Shown here one piece after another: positions 1 to 7,885 of a stretch of DNA of 28,141 nucleotides. The position numbers and the translations under genes were made by a program. Origin of the DNA: Chara braunii (Eukaryota; Streptophyta; Charophyceae; Charales; Characeae); NCBI GenBank assembly GCA_003427395.1, contig BFEA01000033.1, positions 874,666 through 902,806 on the forward strand, read 5' to 3'. Positions within the stretch are counted from its first letter, which is position 1; each line of letters starts with the position of its first letter. The notes beneath the pieces are model-generated. The model had not been told where the DNA came from. It worked only from the letters and a program-made list of their open reading frames with translations, and made no database searches.

Positions 1-68
<68 letters not shown>
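1..68. repeat. (GA)n microsatellite at window edge
   Basis: Uninterrupted GA dinucleotides from the first base, becoming imperfect after about base 68. A similar CT tract borders the N gap at 11387, so dinucleotide runs appear to be where this assembly tends to break. Confidence 0.97.
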
Positions 69-73
<5 letters not shown>

Positions 74-111
74 TGAGAGAGAGGCTAAGTGACAACAATG
101 AAAAATGGGTC

Positions 112-486
112 AAATTATTCTCAAATAACAACAGTGTTTTTTTTTCCTTGGTTGAAATTAGTTTGTTTTTTTTTTCGTGGAAAGATCACAATAGAATCTA
201 CAAACACTCCAATTTTCAGATTTTTTCATGTATTTTTTGAAGTGCAAAAAATCACTGAAGTTTGAGTATGTTTGCTATTGGCCCACACTTGACTAAGTGG
301 CAAAATTGGTAAATGTTTGACTCAGCGCGGCAATTATTTCTTGTTCCTAACAGTTGTTTTTAATTTTTCTGATATTTTTTTTGGAAAGAGCACAACCTAA
401 TCTACGGATCCTCAGATTTTCAGAGTTTTTTTCAAATTTGTGTGAGCACGAAAAATCGCCAAAGTTGCCTATCGCAAACTGTGGGA
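112..486 (-). repeat. AT-rich dispersed repeat family, two degenerate units, minus orientation
   Basis: Two successive units share a gtggaaagatcacaa-type block, a 'aatctac...tcagatttt' block and a 'gcac..aaaaatc.c..aagtt' block. The reverse complement of this segment matches the units at 7886-8660: in both places a 'tgattttt' core is followed by 'aaaatctgaaaatc', a 'gtagatt' block and 't.tgatctttc'. It is therefore one family present in both orientations. No ORF or terminal repeats were seen, so its class is unknown. Confidence 0.6.
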
Positions 487-632
487 CTTGACACACCTAA
501 AACTAACCTTCCCGGACCCCCCCCCCCCCGTACACAATCTTGTTCATATGTTTAAATGACGTTCATTGAACGCCCGTTCAAACCGTTCAAATATTGAATG
601 AGAAATGCATGTTCAGTGAACGTGCCGCTTCA

Positions 633-761
633 TAGTTTGTGTTGATCCTCAGGCCTAATCGCAATCTGATGGTATGAGGGCTTCATATCTATCTTAGTGA
701 AGTACCGACAATCCTGCACACTATCTAAAAGGTCGTCAATGCGTGGTAGGCGCTTTGCGTT
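633..761 (-). pseudogene. Ty3/gypsy reverse transcriptase fragment, copy 1
   Basis: About 43 codons read on the minus strand. They include LPRIDDLLDSV, then YFTKIDMKPSYHQIAI, ending near RPEDQH. This is the RT fingers/palm block around motif A, whose aspartate is in 'KID', as found in Ty3/gypsy pol. Everything upstream (protease) and downstream (the YxDD box) is missing, so it cannot encode an enzyme. It lies in the first of two tandem 275-bp units. Recognition rests on the conserved LPRIDDLLD and FTKID..(S/P).YHQI strings. Confidence 0.85.
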
Positions 762-905
762 CTTGACACACCCAAAACTAACCCTCTCGGACCCCCCCTC
801 ACCCCTGCACAATCTTGTTCATACGTTTAAATGACGTTCATTGAACACCCGTTCAAACCGTTCAAATATTGAATGAGAAATGCGTGTTCAATGAACGCGC
901 CGCTT

Positions 906-1036
906 CATAGTTTGTGCTGATCCTTAGGCCTAATCACAATCTAATGGTAGTTGGGCTTCATACCTATCTGAGTGAAGTACCGACAATCCTACACGCTATC
1001 TAAGAGGTCGTCAATGCGTGGTAGGCGCTCGACATT
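906..1036 (-). pseudogene. Ty3/gypsy reverse transcriptase fragment, copy 2, with stops
   Basis: This is the same RT block as at 633-761, in the second tandem unit. On the minus strand it reads LPRIDDLLDSV, then an in-frame stop, then DCRYFTQIGMKPNYH, then another stop and IVIRPKD. The motif-A aspartate has become glycine ('QIG' for 'KID') and there are two nonsense codons, so it is more decayed than copy 1. It is clearly non-functional. Confidence 0.8.
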
Positions 1037-2080
1037 CTTGACAGTGTCGGAACCCTTGGTTCTCGAATCGAGTCCTTACCCTCGAGACATGATATATGAT
1101 TAATATGTGCACATCAGAGGAATCTGGAAGAAGGAGAAGAGAAAAGGAAAAAATGAGACTGGTGACTTAGATGGGACCACGGCGCCAAGAGTCCCAAGAC
1201 GGGACTCGGGACCGTCGAAACCAAGATTCCAAGATAGGACTCAGGATCAGTAGGACGCAGAGACGGAGGAGGAGAGGGCCGCAGAAGCACAAAAACTTGG
1301 CATAGACTAAGGAAGAAAGCCAATAACAGATTGGGAGATATTTTGAAAAGGTTTCAGGAAAAACCGGGAAAGACAATTTTTTCCCGCAAGTCATAAAGGA
1401 TGTGGGCAAACATGAGCGGAATGACTCCGCTCTAAGGCAGGAACGTCCGGAGGGACGTCGCCTGCGACATATTAAAAATGCAAAAGCAATAGAGGTTTGT
1501 TGCTCAAGGAATTATTTTTTGAAGAAAGAGAACGAAATAGAGGAAGAAGATTCTGGGGAAAACCGAGAAAGACGTTATTTTTGTAATCATAGGAAACAAG
1601 CGAAGAATCGGCAAACGGAGACTGAATGACGTCATTCGAACCCTGGAACGTTCGGAATGTCGGTGCCCAACACATATTAAAAATACAGACGTCGCAAGGA
1701 TCAGATAGATAAGAGATTAATTTTTGAATTAGGTGGGCGCCGTCGAGAGCGTGAAGACGCGACAAGCGGCAAGGATGTCAGTGAGTCATGTCAGCAATTG
1801 TTTGAGGCACCCTAATAGTGCGTCAACTACCTTGTTGTAATTTCCCTCAAGAAGGAGGGTCGCCTCTATTATTTCCTTGAGGCACCCTGGTAGTCACTTC
1901 CTCGCAGGGATCCATGACCTAGAAAAAATGTCAACAATTATTTGACACGTCACATCATAAATAAAATAAAAGAAAAAAAAAAAAGGAGAGAAAAAAGAGG
2001 GAGAATGAGACAAAGGGGGAGAAAAAGGTGGAGCGAAATTGGCTTGCCAGTAGGGACAGGCACGTCCCTGCTATGACCTC
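1037..2080. other. Non-coding purine-rich stretch with a degenerate ~200-bp duplication
   Basis: No convincing gene. Blocks recur about 200 bases apart: aaaaccgggaaagac near 1361 against aaaaccgagaaagac near 1560, and acatattaaaaat at 1467 against 1672. These mark an old tandem duplication. Short ORFs here have no recognisable domain. Confidence 0.5.
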
Positions 2081-2082
2081 AT

Positions 2083-2115
2083 CACTCCGGATCTAGTGGA
2101 GGTAAATCCGGAGTG
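2083..2115. repeat. Hairpin, perfect 10-bp arms
   Basis: cactccggat (2083-2092) and atccggagtg (2106-2115) are exact reverse complements separated by 13 bases. No gene is nearby. Confidence 0.85.
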
Positions 2116-2215
2116 AAGTGAGGAGATAAGGCCCTTGGGGCATTTTTTTGACAAAATTAAAAAGAGAAAAATGAGAGAAAAAACAAAAGAGTGTGGGCGA
2201 GTTTTCTTTTGGACA

Positions 2216-2243
2216 ATAGATCTGAGATTTATATCAGATCTAT
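2216..2243. repeat. Hairpin, perfect 10-bp arms
   Basis: atagatctga (2216-2225) and tcagatctat (2234-2243) are exact reverse complements with an 8-base loop. Confidence 0.85.
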
Positions 2244-2591
2244 GAGAGAAGCAGTATGGCCATTTTTGGTGATGCCAACTCAAATGACCAACACCGGAAT
2301 GAGTTGGCAGCCCAAAATGGAATGAAACAAAAGAAAGAAAATGACAAAACAATGCATTTGGCAAAAAATTGAGGCCAGATACACTAAAAATTGGAAAAGA
2401 GAGTCATGGGGCTCAAATTTGAAGCAAAAACCACTTGTGGGTAGCTCAGATTAATTCTCGCCTTGAATCTCAGCCAGATCCAAGGTAGAAAATACACCGA
2501 GGTACAAGGAGGTACCTCGGCCCACTCAAAGTAAAGTAGGATTTAAGAAAATTGAAAAAAAATCCCCAAAGGCTTTTTCTTTTCAACCAAG

Positions 2592-2625
2592 GCTGCCCCT
2601 TGATTATTCAGACCCAAGGGGCAGC
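2592..2625. repeat. GC-rich hairpin, perfect 11-bp arms
   Basis: gctgccccttg (2592-2602) and caaggggcagc (2615-2625) are exact reverse complements with a 12-base loop. This is the third such hairpin within 550 bases. The DNA from 2116 to 2820 otherwise shows nothing I recognise. Confidence 0.85.
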
Positions 2626-2828
2626 ACCAAAAGGTGAAAGTAAAGCATAGAGAGACCCTAAAGGTAGTCCTAGTTGGTACCAACCACTGGGGCTGCATGT
2701 ATATGACCAAAATAAGGCCCGGAAGCTTCCGGAGAGGCCCATTAGTGAAAAGAGGCCCTAGGGGTATTTCGCCTCACCTTGGGCACTTGAGAGAGGCCCA
2801 TGGGTTGACCAGAGTGTTCTGCCCAGCC

Positions 2829-2950
2829 TATTTAAGTTAGGGGAGCAGTCCGCTTCACACACATTAGCATAAGGCAAGCAAATGCTAGCCAAATTAGCTC
2901 AAGAGAGCACTTGGCTCAACCGAAGTGAGAAGCTCAACCGAAGTGAGAAG
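2829..2950 (+). promoter_or_regulatory. TATA-like box and 18-bp tandem duplication (weak promoter candidate)
   Basis: A tatttaag string at about 2829 is followed by ctcaaccgaagtgagaag twice in tandem (2915-2932 and 2933-2950). The arrangement resembles a core promoter with a leader, perhaps of an old element, but no coding region follows. Low confidence. Confidence 0.2.
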
Positions 2951-3139
2951 AAGGGAACCGATGGCAATTTGGGAGATTGAGGGAGGCTCTAAACTAGTGG
3001 AAGGAGGTACTGAGGCCGGTGGAAGTGGTGGTGGCCTAGGGGGGTGTTCCGCCATAGCCCTCAACCTATGAGAAAGAAGGAAGGCTAAAGAGAGTCCCCT
3101 TAGCTCTCCTAGAGGGGAGGACTCCATAGACTAAGTGAT

Positions 3140-3490
3140 AGGAGTTTGCCATAGTCAGAGAGAGACTGAGGAAGGGAGGATGAGAAGGGCTTGAAGAAGA
3201 AGGAAGCCATAGCCAGAAGACAAGTGTGCAAAGGAAGAAGAAACTTCATCAAGGTAGATATCACAAAACCAAGAGGAGGTGAATGAGAAAGGAGAAGATG
3301 CTCCCCTTCTTCATCAACTTCCTCTTCTTCTTCTTCTTCTTCTTCCTTTTCTCCTCCTTCCTTCTCCTCTTCCTTACCCTTACCATCTTCCTTCTTTTTT
3401 TCCTCTTCCTCTTCTTCTCTACCTCCTTCCTTTCTTTCTCCTATTCACTTTCTCTCCCTTTCCTCTCCTCCTACCTACTTTCTCTCTATA
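3140..3490. repeat. Purine tract switching to a long polypyrimidine tract
   Basis: The plus strand is strongly purine-rich from about 3140 to 3298. It then becomes almost pure C/T from about 3299 to 3488 (ttcttc and ctcctt runs). Two ORFs across it are only Leu/Phe/Ser low-complexity shadows. A strand switch of this kind can form an imperfect snap-back or triplex DNA. Confidence 0.75.
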
Positions 3491-3539
3491 ACTAATACCC
3501 CAAACTTGGGAAGAGTAAGAAGTAGCTCCTCACTATAAA

Positions 3540-4562
3540 TTTCTTCTTGTTTTGTCTATTTCTTCACTCGCATGTAAATCACTACTTTGGTCTTTGACTC
3601 TACTAGCCTTGAGTGTGTGTTTTATTAGTTTCTCTCCGAGTTTTGATAAATCTCCCACTTGGGTGTAAATTGCTACTTGTATTCTTGCTTTTTCTATTGT
3701 AGCGAGCTTCATTTTCTTTTATTTTGTCAATTTTTTCACTCCTATGTAAATCGCTACCTGAGTGTTTGCCTCTACTAGCCTTGACCTGTCTCTTATACAC
3801 ATCTAGATGTGTATAAGAGACAGAGCCGTGAGTGTGTGTTTTATTAGTTTCTCTCCGAGTTTTGATAAATCTCCCACTTGGGTGTAAATTGCTACTTGTA
3901 TTCTTGCTTTTTCTATTGTAGCGAGCTTCATTTTCTTTTATTTTGTCAATTTTTTCACTCCTATGTAAATCGCTACCTGAGTGTTTGCCTCTACTAGCCT
4001 TGACTGTGTGTTTTGTCATCTTTCTCTCCGAGTTTTGATCAATCTTCCACATGGGTGTAAATCGCTATTTGTATTCTTGCTTCTTCTAGTGCAGTGAGCT
4101 TCATTTCCTCTTGTTTTATTCATTTCTTCACTCCCATGTAAATCACTACTGTGGTTCTTGCCTCGACTAGCCTTGAGTGTGTGTTTGTCATTAGTCTCTC
4201 CAAGTTTTTATCAATTCTCCACTTGGGTGTAAACCGCTACTTGTATTCTTGCTTCTTTTAGTGTAGCGAGCTTCATTTCCTCTTATTTTGTCTATTTCTT
4301 CATACCCATGTAAATCACTACTTTGGTTCTTGCCTCTACTAGCCTTGAGTGTGTGTTTTGTCATCTTTCTCTCCAAGTTTTGATCAATTTTCCACTTGGG
4401 TGTAAATCGCTACTTGTATTTTTTCTTCTTCTAGTGTAGTGAGCTTCGTTTTCTCTTGTTTTGTCATTTTTTTCACTCCCATGTAAATCGCTACTTTGGT
4501 TTTTGCCTCTACTAGCCTTGAGTGTGTGTTTTGTCATCTTGCTCTCTAAGTTTTGATCAATA
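3540..4562. repeat. Tandem satellite, ~172-173 bp monomer
   Basis: The landmark 'ccttga(g/c)tgtgtgtttt' recurs with its g at 3611, 3783/3830, 4002, 4175, 4347 and 4520. That gives a period of 172-173 bases once the adaptor-associated artefact is set aside. Other conserved blocks per unit are 'ctccaagttttgatcaat', 'cacttgggtgtaaat', 'gagcttcatttcctcttgttttgtc' and 'catgtaaatc.ctac'. Minus-strand ORFs are open through each monomer but change frame from unit to unit because 172 is not a multiple of three, so they are not evidence of a protein. The array is interrupted on its right by an LTR beginning at 4563. Confidence 0.9.
3786..3823. other. Sequencing artefact: Nextera (Tn5) mate-pair junction adaptor
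   Basis: CTGTCTCTTATACACATCT (19 bases) is followed directly by its exact reverse complement, giving a 38-bp perfect palindrome. This is the Tn5 mosaic-end circularisation junction used in Nextera mate-pair libraries, not genomic DNA. It sits between two apparently identical 175-bp segments (3611-3785 and 3830-4004), so the assembler probably joined chimeric reads here. Translated on the minus strand it gives the peptide SYTHLDVYKRQ, a known contamination signature in predicted proteins. Confidence 0.98.
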
Positions 4563-5651
4563 TGCGAGGAACGAGCCCTCAAGGGGCCCTATCAGACATA
4601 CATGTTTTGGGCAAAGGCCCCCAGCAAACCGAGTGCCCACCCTAAGTGAAGGCAGGCCTGAATATTCATCAGAGGCCAAAATTGGACACTTTCATATGTC
4701 GGTATTCAGGCTCTTGCAACACGCCAGTTGGTTGAGTGGACGTGTGAGCCTCACTAAGTTGTGTCGTATAGTTGGCCCAGGCCTTGGTAGTTGCGTCTGG
4801 GCACATACACACAAAGCAGGGTCAATACATCATGAAGCGACCACCGACCTATGCAAAAGCAGTACTGTCGACGCACCTATCCCCGCACAAATGCAGCAAA
4901 CGGCCCAAGTCCAGAGAATCATGCCATGCCCAACTGTAAAGGGCCTAGGACCTCAACTGTAGTCTCGGGCCTAGGCGCAGGGACCGAGGCCCAACCGGAA
5001 GTACTGGAAGCTTCCAGCCAGGCCACACTCAGCATCCAGGAGGCTGCCACTTCCATATAGGAAGTGAGGCAGCCCAGGCCAGTAGGCTGGCCCGCATTGG
5101 CAATGCGGACACGCTGTTGCACTGCTGCATTGATGTTGCGTTGCGGCCAAGAGCACTAACAGGGCGCATAAAGATGAAGTGGGGCGCTGCAGGGTAGCGG
5201 TGCGCTGGCAGCCATAGCCAGGCTGCTGGGCGCTAGGGGGTAAGAGGGAGCGATCTGGTGGTCTTCAGGGAAGGAGGCGAGTGTGGGTTATCAAGGTCTG
5301 ATGAGGGTGACGAGATACGTACCTGGTGCATGAAGAGAGGTTGGCTATGGTGTTGACATCATGTACATTGGTCTTCGAGAGTCGAAGTGAGCCTATTGTG
5401 CGAACACAGTTGTAGGTAGGATAGTCGAGTAGAGTAGGTTGGGCGTTGGGCGCCAGACAGAGAGGAGCGACTTTGGATACTGTGTTGGTGTGGCCTGAGG
5501 GCTTGAACATTGGCTCGTTACTTCATTGTATTGCTTTATTTAGATGGATTCTCGGTGCGATTGTGCTCTCTGCTTGTACACGACTACTTGGACATCTGTG
5601 TGATTTCGCAACTTGGTTTTCTGTACATCGTTCACACTCATATTCCCCGCA
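4563..5651 (+). mobile_element. 5' LTR of an LTR retrotransposon
   Basis: The proposed LTR begins TGCGAGG (4563-4569), exactly where the 172-bp satellite stops in mid-monomer after 'ttttgatcaa'. It ends CCCCGCA (5645-5651), a 6-of-7 inverted match to the start. It is followed after ATT by a primer-binding-site-like sequence at 5655. Length is 1089 bp. Its first ~90 bases resemble, in inverted orientation, the segment ending at 13846. No second complete copy lies in the window, so the 3' LTR and target-site duplication cannot be shown. Confidence 0.65.
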
Positions 5652-5654
5652 ATT

Positions 5655-5672
5655 TGGTACCGGAGCAGGTTA
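5655..5672 (+). promoter_or_regulatory. Primer binding site, initiator-Met-tRNA type
   Basis: TGGTACCGGAGC (5655-5666) matches the plant initiator-methionine tRNA primer site TGGTATCAGAGC at 10 of 12 positions. It starts three bases (ATT) after the CCCCGCA LTR end, the usual spacing. It would prime minus-strand cDNA synthesis. The two mismatches suggest decay or a variant tRNA. Confidence 0.6.
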
Positions 5673-6929
5673 GTGATTGCTGCTTACCTGGCGCTGGCGA
5701 CATTACTACCTGGTGCGCTGGCGATGCTTCAAGTGTAGTGAGGATACTTTGGTGCTGGCTTGATTAAGCGGGGCCCAAGTAGAGGGGCCGGCCGCTGGAA
5801 GGCTGGGGCGACAGCGGGTGTATGTATGATGATGAGAGCATGCCGACGTGGCATTTTGGCTGAGGTTGCACTGCATTGCGTTGTGGGTGGTACTGAGGCT
5901 ATTGATGAGGCTATTGATCGGTCATCGAAATGCACGTCGGCCCAATTGGTGAGAAATCTGTGGTTGGGGGCAGCTATCTCCAGATATGTTGTTCCCATTC
6001 CTTATCTACCCTCTCAATCTCTTCTTACCGTGAGGAAGTGAGTCCAACTTTGAGTGTCCTCTCTTTCGTGCGGAGTAGTGTGCGCTATATCTTGAGAAAC
6101 GATATTCTTCCCCGTGGCGCATCTGGCAGGAGAGAGCGGTGCCTCTGAAGGGCCCTGGTCGAAGCACGGGTCACGGTCACCATGCCAACCCATGGGAGTA
6201 GTACACGCAGGCCATGCTGCTTTGTCCTTTGAGGCTCTTTGCTGCGCTGATAGAAGGAGTGTGCGGAATGACCAGTCCTAAGCAGGCGCTCCCAGACCGT
6301 CTATAAACATTTCTGGTTGGGGTCTGAAGTGTCCACTGGCTGTGATCGTCGTCCTGATTGCGACGTTAAAGAATTCTTGAGGACTCTAGGGGGCTGTCCT
6401 TAAATTGCCTCTTGATCAACCAGATCAGTCAGACGTAAGGCTCATTGCACACGAGGGTAAATAACGAGCAGGCTGGTCATAAGCATATGCCTTGGGCACA
6501 GGGGTGGGCCGTTGTTGCACACCTTAGACACTGCCGCTTGATGATGCTCACAGGTACGTTGGATACACAGGAAGGGGATCCCGATTGAGGACTCAACTGT
6601 ACATCACTATCATACCCATTGTGCATACTCATAGTGGTCTATTTTTATTTTGATTAGTTGGTTGACAGATTGCTGACACCTAACAGACAGCCTAGAGTCG
6701 GATTGTAATCTACCATAGTCAGTTCTTCTCAAAGCTTTTGTGCAGAACTAATCAGGATAGAGGTAGACTATGTGTACAGCCTGTTTAGGTGTTGTTGATG
6801 TCGCTTGACAGGTAGCCTAGGTAACTCGCCGGACATTAATTTTTATTTTATTTATTTTTAGAACCGGTTAGACGCATGTTGTGGTAGATCCCAAAGAGAA
6901 CACTAGTGTAGACAGCGTCTGCCTAACTG
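5673..6929 (+). mobile_element. Retrotransposon untranslated leader
   Basis: About 1.25 kb between the primer site and the first gag codon, with no ORF that resembles a known protein. It contains a short imperfect repeat (cctggcgctggcga, then cctggtgcgctggcga, at 5688-5725). An AT-rich block lies at 6838-6862, just before the coding start. Long leaders are common in large plant-type LTR elements. Confidence 0.45.
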
Positions 6930-7157
6930 ATGAGCGGATCAGATGGGGGTGAGGGTACAGTTGACGATAGGAGGCAGACACGACAGGATACCGGTAGGAT
7001 ACCCGTAGTGTTCCAGTTTCTACTACCAGAAGATGAGAGAAGGCTAAGGGCCGAAGCAAGGGCCTGAAATCTAGAAACTGCGAGAGAAGCAGCAACAGCT
7101 GTAGAACGGGTGTTGGCAGCAGCACCAGCTAGCAATGGCTACCTCTGCAGCAAGGGC
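6930..7157 (+). pseudogene. gag N-terminal fragment with premature stop, truncated
   Basis: The ATG at 6930 opens a frame beginning MSGSDGGEGTVDD. It continues through FQFLLPEDERRLRAEARA and meets TGA at 7065-7067 (codon 46). The same frame then resumes as NLETAREAATAVERVLAAAP and runs into an 18-T tract at 7158. The Arg/Glu/Ala-rich helix and position (after LTR, primer site and leader) fit the start of a retroelement Gag. No capsid homology region or zinc knuckle remains. The TGA could come from CGA by a C-to-T change. Gag identity is inferred from context and composition, not from a diagnostic motif. Confidence 0.5.
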
Positions 7158-7178
7158 GTTTTTTTTTTTTTTTTTTTT
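7158..7178. repeat. Poly(T) tract truncating the gag fragment
   Basis: A run of about 19-20 T immediately follows the gag fragment. It may be the poly(A) tail of a retroposon inserted on the minus strand, or simply a breakpoint. I could not identify an element body to its right. Confidence 0.5.
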
Positions 7179-7288
7179 TAATGTATCTCACTGCAGCTCC
7201 TTGGGGCATATTGGGACAAGAACATTTCTTGAATCTAACTGCAGTTACGGGCAGACAACTCCTTTGGCAATCACGCTTTGTTTTGTGT

Positions 7289-7345
7289 GGGGGTGGGTGG
7301 GTGGGCAGTCGGGCACGCTCTTGTGTTTGTGGGTGGGTGGGTGGG
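7289..7345 (+). other. Two consecutive G-quadruplex motifs
   Basis: GGGGGTGGGTGGGTGGG at 7289-7305 and GGGTGGGTGGGTGGG at 7331-7345 both have four G-runs with single-T loops. This is the most stable class of parallel quadruplex. Translated ORFs across them are low complexity. The flanking 7180-7440 has no recognisable gene. Confidence 0.85.
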
Positions 7346-7458
7346 TGTGTCAGGGCCTTGGGTTTTACGGAGAGGCGAGCGACATTGAGCAAAAAGGACA
7401 GTTTTCAGCCACAAGCGGTTATCGGGTAGCTGAAAATTCAGGAATGAAAATTCTGAAG

Positions 7459-7848
7459 TGAGAGTTTTGGGCAGTTTGAAAATCCTGAATGGTCCTGAAG
7501 TGGTGAAAGGTCCGAAGACCCTGAAAACCACCTGTTTAGGCAGGCTGCATCCTGAAGTGGTGAAGGGTGTCCTGAAGTGGTCAAGTGAGAGTTTTGGGCA
7601 GTCTGAAAATCCTGAATGGTCCTGAAGTGGTGAAAGGTCCGAAGACCATGAAAACCACCCTTCACCACTTGAGGATGCAGCTTGCCTAAACAGGTGGTTT
7701 TCAGGGTCTTCGGAGCTTTCACCACTTCAGGTCCATTCAGGATTTTCAGACCTAAACGGTCCTGAAGTGGTGAAAGGTCCAAAGACCCTGAAAACCACCT
7801 GTTTAGGCAGGCTGCATCCTGAAGTGGTGAAGGGTGTCCTGGAGTGGT
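7459..7848. repeat. Fold-back repeat cluster: direct, direct, inverted, direct
   Basis: A unit containing 'cctgaatggtcctgaagtgg', 'tgaaaggtccgaagaccctg' and 'aaaaccacctgtttaggcag' occurs four times. Copies start near 7459 and 7587 in direct orientation, occupy 7661-7751 inverted, and return to direct from 7751. Arm pair 7601-7659 / 7693-7751 is 59 bp with three mismatches. Arm pair 7661-7734 / 7758-7831 is 74 bp with few mismatches. The inverted copy can pair with either neighbour, so alternative hairpins or cruciforms are possible. Recurrent TTSGPF peptides in minus-strand ORFs are products of the repeat. Confidence 0.9.
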
Positions 7849-7885
7849 GATGAAAAATACGACTGTTGTTAACCTTCTCTCTTTT

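Larger units (their letters stand above)
487..1036. repeat. Two tandem copies of a 275-bp unit
   Basis: Copy 1 (487-761) and copy 2 (762-1036) both begin with cttgacacacc. Both contain a poly(C) stretch, the block cgttcattgaacgcccgttc (copy 2 has aca for gcc-side bases) and an RT-derived block, and a third unit starts at 1037 with cttgaca before diverging. Copies differ at scattered positions and in poly(C) length. The duplication happened after an RT fragment had joined the CGTTCA-rich sequence. Confidence 0.9.

Noticed and set aside
3603-4052. 149-codon minus-strand ORF with internal repeat
   Set aside because: It is built from satellite monomers and contains the translated adaptor; monomer length is not a multiple of three, so the frame is not conserved across the array.
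3530-4562. CRISPR-like regularly spaced repeat
   Set aside because: The whole ~172-bp unit repeats without unique spacers, and the context is eukaryotic; it is a satellite.
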